DNA of 15,945 nt from positions 1-15,945 of the forward strand of contig DATFXL010000125.1 in assembly GCA_035316025.1 (NCBI GenBank), read 5' to 3'. Within the stretch, counting starts at the first letter, position 1. Each line of letters begins with the position of its first letter. A model generated the notes under the pieces. That model did not search any database, was not told where the DNA came from, and saw only the letters and a program-made list of their open reading frames with translations. This DNA comes from JALZAA01 sp035316025. Its GTDB lineage: Bacteria; Actinomycetota; Acidimicrobiia; IMCC26256; JACDBD01. This document shows, piece by piece, positions 1-7,092 of the stretch. Both the position numbers and the translations under genes were made by a program.

Positions 1-140
1 CCGTCGCCGCTCGCGGCGGCGTCAGCGACGGCCTTGGCCTCGTCCGTCTCCAGGGCGAGGGTGACGACCATCTGCGGGAGCACGACCCCGGAAGGGAGGG
101 GCAACAACGGCAGGGTGAGGTGCTCGGCGGTTTCGTTCAC
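1..140 (-). CDS. lon: Lon protease (endopeptidase La), N-terminal fragment
   Basis: Only the first 46 codons are present; the gene continues past the left edge. Read on the minus strand from GTG at 140-138, the product has the pattern LPLLPLPSGVVLPQMVVTLA followed by an ETDEAKAVADAA stretch. This is the opening of the Lon substrate-binding domain (LPLLPL plus a VV.P.M motif). Lon is a cytosolic ATP-dependent serine protease that degrades misfolded and some regulatory proteins; its AAA+ and protease domains would lie outside the window. The start is supported by a near-perfect GAGGAGG ribosome binding site (145-151) four bases upstream. It is transcribed in the same direction as the gene at 265-1197 but is separated from it by 124 bp, so it probably has its own promoter. 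Membership of the Lon family is clear; the rest of the protein cannot be judged. Confidence 0.85.
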   Translation of the reverse strand, partial: MNETAEHLTLPLLPLPSGVVLPQMVVTLALETDEAKAVADAAASGD

Positions 141-264
141 GGGGCCTCCTCGGGGCCCGCACGGGCCCGGGATTACACGATTACAGGACAGAACGACCTC
201 GTCGGGGCGTTCATTCCCCCGGCGGGCGACGCCGCCGTGCCGTGGGTCACGCGCGGGTCAGACC
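141..264. other. Intergenic leader of lon, with hairpin and promoter-like elements
   Basis: This 124-bp gap lies between the stop of the LLM oxidoreductase gene and the lon start. It holds the lon ribosome binding site, a short inverted repeat GGGCCC (153-158) / GGGCCC (163-168), and a tandem GATTACAC/GATTACAG (171-186). On the minus strand the tandem reads as two TGTAAT hexamers that could act as a -10 element for lon; no convincing -35 is seen. A second inverted repeat, GGCGG (221-225) / CCGCC (232-236), could end transcription of the upstream operon but has no T-run after it. I see no HspR (HAIR) box. These assignments are tentative. Confidence 0.35.
145..151 (-). promoter_or_regulatory. 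Strong ribosome binding site of lon
   Basis: On the minus strand this reads GAGGAGG, ending four bases before the GTG at 140. It is the clearest Shine-Dalgarno sequence in the window and fixes the lon start. Most internal genes of the operons here have weak or no such site. Confidence 0.75.
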
Positions 265-1197
265 TCAGCGCGTGGCGTCGTGGAAGGCGTCGACGATCTC
301 CCGCAAGTAGTCGACGGCGGCGTCGGACGCGCTCGGGACGGGCATGTAGGCACGGAAGTCCGTGACACCGGCGTCGACGAGCGGGGGGACGCGCGCCATC
401 GTCCCGTCCAGATCGATGCTCCGGTCGTCGCGCCTCACCGTCGGCAGGGTGCCGGCGACCTGGATGGCGTCGGCGTTCCCGTCGGCAGCGGCGACGGCTT
501 CGCGCATGCGTGGAATGCTGGCCGTGAGGTCCTCAGCATCATCTCCCCATGGGATCCAACCTCGACCAAAGCGAGCCAGCCGCCGCGCCACTCGCTCGTT
601 GAGCCGACCGCTCACCCAGATCGGCACCCCGCCTGATTGCATCGGCTTCGGCATCAGGTGGATCGAGTCGAACGCGAGGTCGGGGAGATCGACCTGCGCG
701 CTCTTCTCCCGCCAGAGGGTTTGACAGACCTCCAGCGCGCGGTCGAGGAGCCGCCCTCGGCGCTCGAAGTCGAGACCCGCGGCTTCGTACTCCTCGCGCT
801 GCCACCCGATGCCGACGCCGAGGTCGAGCCGGCCGCCCGCCAGGACGTCGAGCGTCGCCGCCGACTTGGCGAGCACGACCGGGCGACGCAGTGCGGCGAT
901 CAGGATGTTCGTACCGAGACGGACGCGCGACGTCAGGCCGCACACGACGGAGAGCGTCGTCATCGGCTCGAGCCAGTGGCCGTCCGGGCCGGTCGGCTGC
1001 CGGCCGCCGACCACACCTCCGGACTCCGGCCGCCCGTACGCGTCCATGTGCTCACCGAACACGACGTGGTCCGACACCAGCACGCGGTCGATCCCGGCGG
1101 CGTCCGCGGCGCGGGCGCGATCGAGGACGGGCTGCCACGTCCCGGGATCCTCGGCCGAGTACGTGCGCAGCGCGATCGACAGTTGCGGCGGCGTCAC
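265..1197 (-). CDS. LLM-class, probably F420-dependent, flavin oxidoreductase
   Basis: This 310-residue protein is a bacterial luciferase-like TIM-barrel oxidoreductase. The order of motifs fits the actinobacterial F420-dependent branch: an N-terminal strand LSIALRTYS, VSDHVVFGEH (residues 41-50), RVRLGTNILIAALRRP (91-106), then KSAATLDVLAGGRLDLGVGIGW (111-132) and EEYEAAGLDFERRGRLLDRALE. Members use reduced F420 or FMN for hydride transfer or monooxygenation; the substrate is not predictable here. The gene starts with GTG and is the last of a three-gene operon, two bases after the stop of the cyclase-family gene. It has no good ribosome binding site, so coupled translation is likely. F420 rather than FMN use is inferred from similarity to the actinobacterial subfamily, not from a decisive residue. 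Confidence 0.85.
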   Translation of the reverse strand: MTPPQLSIALRTYSAEDPGTWQPVLDRARAADAAGIDRVLVSDHVVFGEHMDAYGRPESGGVVGGRQPTGPDGHWLEPMTTLSVVCGLTSRVRLGTNILIAALRRPVVLAKSAATLDVLAGGRLDLGVGIGWQREEYEAAGLDFERRGRLLDRALEVCQTLWREKSAQVDLPDLAFDSIHLMPKPMQSGGVPIWVSGRLNERVARRLARFGRGWIPWGDDAEDLTASIPRMREAVAAADGNADAIQVAGTLPTVRRDDRSIDLDGTMARVPPLVDAGVTDFRAYMPVPSASDAAVDYLREIVDAFHDATR

Positions 1198-1199
1198 AG

Positions 1200-2132
1200 C
1201 TACTTGATCGCGAGCGCGTTGGGCGGGGAGCCGAGACCTCCGGGGATGCCGAGCGGCTTGCTCGTGAACAGGAACTCGTAGACGCCGTCACCGGCACAGT
1301 GGTCGGCGAGGGCGTCGAAGTCGAAGAACTCGCCGAGAGGGATGCCGAGCAGCGCGAGCACCCGCGCGTGGACTGTGTCGTCGGCAGTTCTGATCAGGTC
1401 GGAGCCGAACGGCTCGACGCCGGGATTGTCGACGGCGATCGCGGCCACACCGTGATCCCAGAGGTACTCCGCGATCCCCGGCCCCGGGGCGAGGCCGAGC
1501 GTACGGAACTTGTCGAAGCGGTAGTCGCGGCTGCCGGTCGCGACGGTCTCGCGCCCGGCGGCGTCGAGGCTGCGGTACCAGGAGAGCCAGCCGACGCGCA
1601 CGCAGAGGATGTCGCCGGTGCGCAACTCCATGTCTTGAGCGGTGGCGGTGGCCGCCAGGAGGTCGGGCCCGATCGGGACGGCCGTGTCAGCGGGAATGCC
1701 GGCGTGGCGGGCGACATCCAACAGCACGCCCCGGCCGGCGATGCCGGACTCCGCCCACGCGTCGACGCCGAGGCTCTTGGATTCGATGTCGGCGCCGGTG
1801 CGTCCCCCGAAGAAGCCCCTCGTCGGGTGGCCGAAGTGGCCGAACCCGTCCCACTGTGTCGAGCTCTGCGGGAAGAAGTTGTCGAGCTTGTCGTCGAACA
1901 CGTAGTCGGTGCCGAGCGAGAACACCTCGTGTCGATAAGCCTCGCGGCCGAAGAACGGCGGCGACGGCAGGTCGAGCGGCAGATCGAGCGCAAAGCGCGT
2001 GCCGGTGCGCACGAGACGCGCCGCGGCGGCGACTCGCTCCGGTGTCAGCAGCTCGAGCGACCCGAGCCGCGGATCGAGCACGTCCCAGGCGCTGCCGCCG
2101 GGCAGGTCTCGGTACTTCGGTCGCGCGCTCAC
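1200..2132 (-). CDS. Cyclase-family (kynurenine formamidase-like) metal hydrolase
   Basis: This 310-residue protein matches the cyclase/kynurenine formamidase-like superfamily (PF04199), whose members hydrolyse amide, ester or lactone-type bonds using metal-bound water. The core motif is QWDGFGHFGH (residues 93-102), with D95, H99 and H102 as likely metal or catalytic residues. Other family signs are AVDNPGVEPF (234-243), a conserved HARVLALLGIPLGEFFD stretch (255-271) and the ending PGGLGSPPNALAIK. The frame stays open upstream to an ATG at 2183, but I chose GTG at 2132. It forms a GTGA overlap with the stop of the hydrolase gene, as at three other junctions here, and the extra 17 residues look unlike a family N-terminus. 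A lactone or cyclic ester ring-opening role would fit the BVMO nearby, but this is inference. Confidence 0.82.
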   Translation of the reverse strand: MSARPKYRDLPGGSAWDVLDPRLGSLELLTPERVAAAARLVRTGTRFALDLPLDLPSPPFFGREAYRHEVFSLGTDYVFDDKLDNFFPQSSTQWDGFGHFGHPTRGFFGGRTGADIESKSLGVDAWAESGIAGRGVLLDVARHAGIPADTAVPIGPDLLAATATAQDMELRTGDILCVRVGWLSWYRSLDAAGRETVATGSRDYRFDKFRTLGLAPGPGIAEYLWDHGVAAIAVDNPGVEPFGSDLIRTADDTVHARVLALLGIPLGEFFDFDALADHCAGDGVYEFLFTSKPLGIPGGLGSPPNALAIK

Positions 2133-3079
2133 GGGCCGGCGCCGAGCTGCCGACGGAGCCAGTCCTCCGTGTTGTCTCTGCACCGCCGCGACACGGGCGC
2201 GTCGGGCGCCAGGTGGACGAAGCCGTGGCAGGCGCCCGGGTACACGTGGAGCTCGGCGGGGACGCCGGCGTCGTTCAGGCGCAGTGCGTAATCGACGTCC
2301 TCGTCACGGAAGCCGTCGACGGCTCCGACGGACACGAACGCCGGCGGCAATCCACCCAGCTCGGTGGCCCGCGCCGGCGCCGCGGCGGGAGGAACGTCGT
2401 CACGCCCGTAGAGGTCGCCAAGGTACGACTTCCATCCGAATGAGTTGGAGCTCCGGCTCCACACCGGGAGCCCGTCCCGACGGCTCGAGGGCGTCACCTG
2501 GCGGTCGTCGAGCATCGGCGACTCGAGGAGCTGGAAGGCGACCGACATCTCTCCCCGGTCGCGGCCGAGCAGACACAGCGCGGCCGCCAATCCACCGCCG
2601 GCGCTCACGCCCATCACGCCGATGCGCTGCGAATCGATGCCGAGATCGGTGGCATGGTCGTACACCCAGCGAAACCCGCGGTAGCAGTCCTCCAGCGGCC
2701 CGGGGTACGGCGTCTCGGGTGCGAGTCGGTACTCGACCGAGACTGCTACGAACCCGAGTTCCGGGCACAGCCGGTCGAACAGCGGATCGTCGACCGTGTG
2801 CGTGCCGACGACGTAGCCGCCACCGTGCATGGAGTACACGCACGGCAGCACCCCGTCGAGTCCCTTCGGACGATGCACGCGAAGTGGCACTTGAGGATCG
2901 CCGGGTGCGACCGAGTCGGTTCGCTCGACCGCATCGGACAGCGGCGTCTCGACGGCGCTGACGGTACGCAGCGTCCCGAGAACTTCGGACGTGACATCGT
3001 CGAACGGCACCAGGTCGGCCGCCTCGGCGACCTCGGGGTCGAGCCGGTCGCGTAGCGCGGACTCGGTGTCGCTCGTCAC
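2129..3079 (-). CDS. Alpha/beta hydrolase, hormone-sensitive-lipase type esterase
   Basis: This 316-residue enzyme carries the full HSL-type (family IV) esterase signature. It has the oxyanion motif HGGG (residues 85-88), nucleophile elbow GVSAG with S159, acidic residue D255 in the VDGFRDE stretch, and H285 in CHGF. VEYRLAPETPYPGPLEDCYRG (115-135) is also typical. Such cytosolic enzymes hydrolyse short-chain esters, and some act on lactones. No signal peptide is seen. It is the first gene of the minus-strand operon with the cyclase-family hydrolase and LLM oxidoreductase. It begins with GTG nine bases after a TAGGAT hexamer, so the mRNA may be essentially leaderless. In this locus it is a candidate for hydrolysing the ester or lactone made by the BVMO; the substrate is unknown. 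Confidence 0.88.
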   Translation of the reverse strand: MTSDTESALRDRLDPEVAEAADLVPFDDVTSEVLGTLRTVSAVETPLSDAVERTDSVAPGDPQVPLRVHRPKGLDGVLPCVYSMHGGGYVVGTHTVDDPLFDRLCPELGFVAVSVEYRLAPETPYPGPLEDCYRGFRWVYDHATDLGIDSQRIGVMGVSAGGGLAAALCLLGRDRGEMSVAFQLLESPMLDDRQVTPSSRRDGLPVWSRSSNSFGWKSYLGDLYGRDDVPPAAAPARATELGGLPPAFVSVGAVDGFRDEDVDYALRLNDAGVPAELHVYPGACHGFVHLAPDAPVSRRCRDNTEDWLRRQLGAGP

Positions 3080-3088
3080 AGCCGCGGG

Positions 3089-3094
3089 ATCCTA
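3089..3094 (-). promoter_or_regulatory. Putative -10 element for the hydrolase-cyclase-LLM operon
   Basis: On the minus strand this reads TAGGAT, fitting the actinobacterial TANNNT -10 pattern. It ends nine bases before the GTG start at 3079, so transcription would begin within a few bases of the start codon. No clear -35 is visible. The regulator gene at 12374 has a TANNNT hexamer at the same nine-base distance. Confidence 0.35.
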
Positions 3095-3100
3095 GCCTCG

Positions 3101-3123
3101 ATGACGAGACTGTTAGATTGTGG
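3101..3123 (+). promoter_or_regulatory. Diverged copy of the TetR-operator-like site, overlapping a -10 element
   Basis: Aligned to the 12456-12478 site, this segment keeps 14 of the first 19 positions: TGAC, then GAC, then GTTAG and TT. Its TAGATT (3114-3119) fits a TANNNT -10 for the plus-strand amidohydrolase gene, about 30 bases before the GTG at 3150. It lies between the two divergent starts at 3079 and 3150, so a protein bound here could affect both operons. The last four positions do not match and the palindrome is weak, so the assignment is tentative. Confidence 0.35.
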
Positions 3124-3149
3124 TCTCGCACAAGCCGGGAAGCGAACGC

Positions 3150-4337
3150 GTGACAGTCGCCGACGAGTTGTTCCTTCCGGAACCGCCACCCCGCACCGTG
3201 AAGTACACGGTGATCTCGGTCGACGACCACGTCGTCGAGCCCCGCCACACCTTCGAGGGACGCCTCCCGGCGGCGCTCCAGGCGCGAGCACCGCGGATTG
3301 TGGAGACGTCCAAGGGTCATGAGGTCTGGGAGTTCGAGGGCCGGCGCTACACCCAGGTCGGGATGAACGCGGTGGCCGGTCGGCGCCCGGAGACCGTGAA
3401 GCTCGAACCGTTCCGGTTCGATCAGATGCGCCCAGGCTGTTACGACGTCGACGCTCGGGTGCGCGACATGGACATCAACGGTGTCTGGGCGTCGGTGAAC
3501 TTCCCGTCGCAGATCACCGGCTTCTGCGGTGCGGTCTTCTTCGGTATCCCCGACCGCGAGCTCGGCGCCGCATGCACGCGTGCTTGGAACGACTGGCTGT
3601 TCGAAGAGTGGTACGAGCCACACCCCGATCGGATCGTCCCGCTCGGGATCACGTATCTCGGAGACCCGCGGCTGGCGTCCGACGAGATCCGCCGCAATGC
3701 CGAGCGTGGGTTCACGTCCGTGACGTTCCCGGAACGGCCGCACGCGATCGGCTTGCCGTCACTGTGGGAGCGCGATCACTGGGACCCGATCATCGAGGCG
3801 TGCTCGGAGACCGGCACGGTCATCTCACTCCATGTGGGCAGCTCCGGCGTGCACGAGGCTCCGCCGGGTGCGCCGAGGCAACAACTGAGCGCGACCCTGT
3901 TCGGGCAACTGGCGATGACCGCCTGTGCAGAGTGGCTGTGGTCCGGCTATCCGGTGCGTCACCCGGATATGAACATCGCGATGAGCGAGGGCGGGATCGG
4001 CTGGGTCGCCATGCTGCTCGACCGGCTCGACTACATCGTGGACCGATCGGGCTACGGGCGCGGATGGGAAGACCGGCCCGCCGAGGTCGTGAAGCGAAAC
4101 TTCTGGTTCTGCACCCTCGAGGACGCGTCGACGATCGACACGCGCGAGCGCATCGGTGCGGAGAACATCATGGTGGAAGTCGACTACCCGCATGGTGACA
4201 GCACCTGGCCCAACACGCAGCTGGTGCTCGAGAAGGCGTGGGGTCACATCCCGGCCGGCGAGCTCCGCGGCATGTGCAGTGAGAACGCCGCGATGCTGTA
4301 CCGCCATCGGCTCCCGGAGACTGTGCTGCCGAGATGA
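3150..4337 (+). CDS. Amidohydrolase family protein (amidohydrolase 2 / ACMSD-like)
   Basis: From the GTG at 3150 this is a 395-residue metal-dependent TIM-barrel protein of the PF04909 group, which contains hydrolases and decarboxylases. Candidate metal or catalytic residues are D26/H27 in ISVDDHVVEP (taking the place of the usual HxH), H228 in VISLHVG, and D345/H348 in VDYPHGD. The frame also allows a GTG at 3120, adding ten residues. I prefer 3150 because a TAGATT -10-like hexamer ends at 3119 and GGGAAG lies about seven bases before 3150. It stands alone, divergent from the hydrolase operon and convergent with the BVMO gene, with only nine bases between the stops. It resembles the enzyme at 14327-15448 in its AWNDW, ESGIGW/EGGIGW and DYPH motifs. 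The reaction is unknown; C-C or ring hydrolysis and decarboxylation are both known in the family. Confidence 0.82.
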   Translation: MTVADELFLPEPPPRTVKYTVISVDDHVVEPRHTFEGRLPAALQARAPRIVETSKGHEVWEFEGRRYTQVGMNAVAGRRPETVKLEPFRFDQMRPGCYDVDARVRDMDINGVWASVNFPSQITGFCGAVFFGIPDRELGAACTRAWNDWLFEEWYEPHPDRIVPLGITYLGDPRLASDEIRRNAERGFTSVTFPERPHAIGLPSLWERDHWDPIIEACSETGTVISLHVGSSGVHEAPPGAPRQQLSATLFGQLAMTACAEWLWSGYPVRHPDMNIAMSEGGIGWVAMLLDRLDYIVDRSGYGRGWEDRPAEVVKRNFWFCTLEDASTIDTRERIGAENIMVEVDYPHGDSTWPNTQLVLEKAWGHIPAGELRGMCSENAAMLYRHRLPETVLPR

Positions 4338-4346
4338 CCGTTGGCG

Positions 4347-5849
4347 TCACATGCTGCGCCGGCGGGGCGTCTCCGACACACGACCGAGGAGCTTGGTGAA
4401 GACGCGGTAGTGCAGGTTGCCGTACGGCCATTGGGTCACGACCTTCCCCGTGGGTGACTTGAAGTAGTTGTTCGTCGTCGCCCACGAGGTGCCTTCCATC
4501 CGGGACTGGAGCCAGGCGTACCACCACGCCTCGAAGGCCGGCCTCACCTCGATCGCGCTCACGCGCGCTCGGATCATGCGTTTCACCGCCCGCACCGCGT
4601 ATTCGGCCTGACTCTCGAGCGTCATCACGAGCTCTCCCGCGTTGGTCCCCGGGCCGTAGAGCATGAAGAAGTTCGGAAACCCGGCGACGGTGATACCGAG
4701 ATAGGCGCGTGGCTCGCCCGCCCAGTGCTCTTCCAGCGTCCACCCGCCCCGGCCGACGACGCGCAGGCGGCTGAGGTAGTCCGCCGCGTGGAAGCCGGTC
4801 GCCATGACGACGACGTCGACGGCCCGCTCGGCCCCGTCGGCGTCGACGATCCCGGTGCGAGACACCGAGGTGACCTCGCGCGGGACGAGCTCCACGTTCG
4901 GCTTCTTCAATGCCGAGTAGAACGTGCTCGCCAGCACCGGCCGCTTGCCGGGGTACGGGTACGTCGGGGTCACGGCCGCGCGCAGGTCGGGGCGGTCCGC
5001 GAACTTCCGATTGATATACGCGCGACAGAACTGCTCCCGCGCGCGGTTCGCCTTGGTGCCGGGCCGGAAGACGCGTCCGAACCAGAGGTTCTTCTCCACG
5101 AGGTAGCGCTGCCGCCAACGCTCGACCCTGCGACGCCACGACCGCGCGAAGGACACCCGCTCCTCGTCGGTGAAGTCACGCTCACCCTTGGGCACGATCC
5201 ACCCGGGCTCGCGCTGGAACACGTAGAGGCGGCTCACGATCGGCTGGATCGCCGGCACGACCTGCGTCGCCGACGATCCCGTGCCGACGACGGCGACGAC
5301 CTTCCCTGAGAGGTCGTGCTGGTGCTCCCAACGCGCGGTGTGGAACTTGGCGCCCTCGAACTCGTCGAGCCCGGGCCAGTCCGGGAGACGGGGAACGTTC
5401 AGGAAGCCGACCGCGCTGATGAGAACGTGGCACGCGTCGACCGTCCCGTCGTCGAGCGTCAGCGCCCAGACATGTCGGTCGTCGTCCCAAGTCGCCGACT
5501 CGACCGTGACCCCGAGCCGCAGGTGCGCCCGGAGACCGAACTCGTCCACCGTCTCCTCGAGGTACTTCTGCAACTCCGGCTGCCGGGCGTGCGTACGAGT
5601 CCAGTGGTGCGGCTTGAACGAGAAGCAGTAGAGGTGCGATGGGACGTCGACCTCGGCGCCGGGGTACGTGTTGTCCCACCACGTGCCACCGACCCCGAGC
5701 GACGCCTCGTAGATCGTGAACGTGTGAACGCCGGCCTGCTTCAGCTTCACGCCCGTCCCGATCCCGCCGAAGCCGGCGCCGACCACCACGACCCTCGGCG
5801 TCCCGGCCGGGCCGAACAGCTCTTCGTGCGTGGGCTTCACGGGCACCAC
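4347..5849 (-). CDS. Baeyer-Villiger-type flavoprotein monooxygenase
   Basis: This 500-residue protein is a class B flavin monooxygenase. It has an N-terminal FAD Rossmann motif GAGFGG (residues 24-29) and a GGTWWDNTYPGAEVD stretch (54-68) that fits the second BVMO signature exactly. The FEGAKFHTARW sequence (164-174) is the classic FxGxxxHxxxW fingerprint, although the next residue is E where P or D is usual. A second, NADPH-binding Rossmann motif GTGSSA follows at 189-194. BVMOs use NADPH and O2 to turn ketones into esters or lactones. It is the last gene of the six-gene operon, 13 bases after the P450 stop. The start could be any of the GTG codons at 5849, 5846 or 5840; an AAGG six bases upstream of 5849 mildly favours the longest. 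Ketone oxygenation is a confident family-level call; the substrate is not. Confidence 0.88.
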   Translation of the reverse strand: MVPVKPTHEELFGPAGTPRVVVVGAGFGGIGTGVKLKQAGVHTFTIYEASLGVGGTWWDNTYPGAEVDVPSHLYCFSFKPHHWTRTHARQPELQKYLEETVDEFGLRAHLRLGVTVESATWDDDRHVWALTLDDGTVDACHVLISAVGFLNVPRLPDWPGLDEFEGAKFHTARWEHQHDLSGKVVAVVGTGSSATQVVPAIQPIVSRLYVFQREPGWIVPKGERDFTDEERVSFARSWRRRVERWRQRYLVEKNLWFGRVFRPGTKANRAREQFCRAYINRKFADRPDLRAAVTPTYPYPGKRPVLASTFYSALKKPNVELVPREVTSVSRTGIVDADGAERAVDVVVMATGFHAADYLSRLRVVGRGGWTLEEHWAGEPRAYLGITVAGFPNFFMLYGPGTNAGELVMTLESQAEYAVRAVKRMIRARVSAIEVRPAFEAWWYAWLQSRMEGTSWATTNNYFKSPTGKVVTQWPYGNLHYRVFTKLLGRVSETPRRRSM

Positions 5850-5862
5850 TCGACCTTGGTTG

Positions 5863-7092
5863 CTACATCGTCCGGAAGCGGATCGGCAGGTGCTTGATGC
5901 TGCCGTTCGTGATCGAGCTCATGCGCTCCACCGGTCCCGAAACCTCGAACGACTGGAGGCGGTCGAGCAAGAGCCCGTAGATGATCTCGAGCTCCACGCG
6001 GGCGAGCAGCGCGCCCATGCAGAAGTGCTCGCCGAACCCGAACGCGAGGTGCGAGTTCGGACGGCGATCCACGCGGAACGCGAAGGGATCCTCGAACACC
6101 TCCTCGTCGCGGTTCGCCGACGCGAAGTAGAGGGCGACCTGGTCACTGGCACGAATCTTCTCCCCGCGCAGCTCGTAGTCCTCCGTTGCAACCCGTGTGA
6201 AATGACTGATCGGGCTCACCCATCGCAGGATCTCTTCGACGGCGTCCGGCAACAGCTCCGGACGGGCGCGGAGCTTCTCCCACTCCCCCAGTCCCTCGCT
6301 GAACGCGAGCAACCCGCCGGTGATGGCGTTGCGGGTGGTCTCGTTGCCCGCTTCGACGAGCAGCTCGCAATACAGTGCGAGCTGCAGTTTCGTGAGCGGC
6401 TTCCCCTCGACCTCGGCCCCGATGAGCTCGCTCACGAGATCGTCGTGCGGGTCGCGCCGACGCTGCTCGATCAAGCCGTTGAAATACGTGTGCACCTCGC
6501 CCCTGGCCCGCTTGATCGTCTGGCCTGGTGTCTCACCCGGGCGGCGATACTCCGGATCCTCCTTGCCGATCACCTCGTTCGTCCACCGGAACAGCAGATC
6601 CCAGTCTTCGCGCGGCACTCCGAGGAACGACGCGATCACCGCGAGCGGGAAGGGCGCCGCGATGCGTTCGACGAAGTCGAGCTCGCCGGCACTCCTGGCC
6701 GGCGCCGCGCCGTCGACGATCTCCGTCGCGATGCGCTCCAGATCCGAGCGACGGGCTCGGACGCCGCGCCGGGTGAAGCGCGCGTTGGCGGCTCGGCGCA
6801 TCGGACCGTGCCGCGGCGGATCGAGCATGACGAGGAGGTCGGTCGGCGGCACGACCTCGCCGGCGCGGTGGAGGGAGATCCCTTGCGAGCTCGAGAAGCG
6901 CAGCGGTTGCTTGGCGATGTCCATGACGTCCGCGTGCTTCGTGATCGCCCAGAAGGGTTCGTACCCCTCCGGGCTGAAGTAGGCGACGGGCGCATCGGCC
7001 CGCAGCCGCGTCCACACGTCGTGCGGATAACCACGGCGCGCGTAGCGGTCAGGATCGACGAGCTCGAACGGATCGATGTCGATGGTCGTCAC
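5863..7092 (-). CDS. Cytochrome P450
   Basis: This 409-residue bacterial class I-type P450 has all the core motifs. The I-helix oxygen-activation motif is AGNETT (residues 248-253), the K-helix is EEILR with E287 and R290, and the heme-binding loop FGFGEHFCMG (351-360) gives the cysteine ligand C358. LLVMLDPPRHGPMRR (86-100) is the typical C-helix region. The frame extends upstream to 7554, but I start at GTG 7092, which makes a GTGA overlap with the acyl-CoA dehydrogenase stop and gives a normal P450 N-terminus. The protein is soluble, with no membrane anchor. It probably hydroxylates a hydrophobic substrate and needs a ferredoxin and reductase, neither encoded in the window. The second P450 of the operon is clearly different (427 residues, different substrate-recognition regions), so this is not a recent duplication. 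Confidence 0.9.
   Translation of the reverse strand: MTTIDIDPFELVDPDRYARRGYPHDVWTRLRADAPVAYFSPEGYEPFWAITKHADVMDIAKQPLRFSSSQGISLHRAGEVVPPTDLLVMLDPPRHGPMRRAANARFTRRGVRARRSDLERIATEIVDGAAPARSAGELDFVERIAAPFPLAVIASFLGVPREDWDLLFRWTNEVIGKEDPEYRRPGETPGQTIKRARGEVHTYFNGLIEQRRRDPHDDLVSELIGAEVEGKPLTKLQLALYCELLVEAGNETTRNAITGGLLAFSEGLGEWEKLRARPELLPDAVEEILRWVSPISHFTRVATEDYELRGEKIRASDQVALYFASANRDEEVFEDPFAFRVDRRPNSHLAFGFGEHFCMGALLARVELEIIYGLLLDRLQSFEVSGPVERMSSITNGSIKHLPIRFRTM

Noticed and set aside
4338..4346. Transcription terminator between the convergent amidohydrolase and BVMO genes
   Set aside because: Only nine bases separate the stops and I see no hairpin with a T-run.
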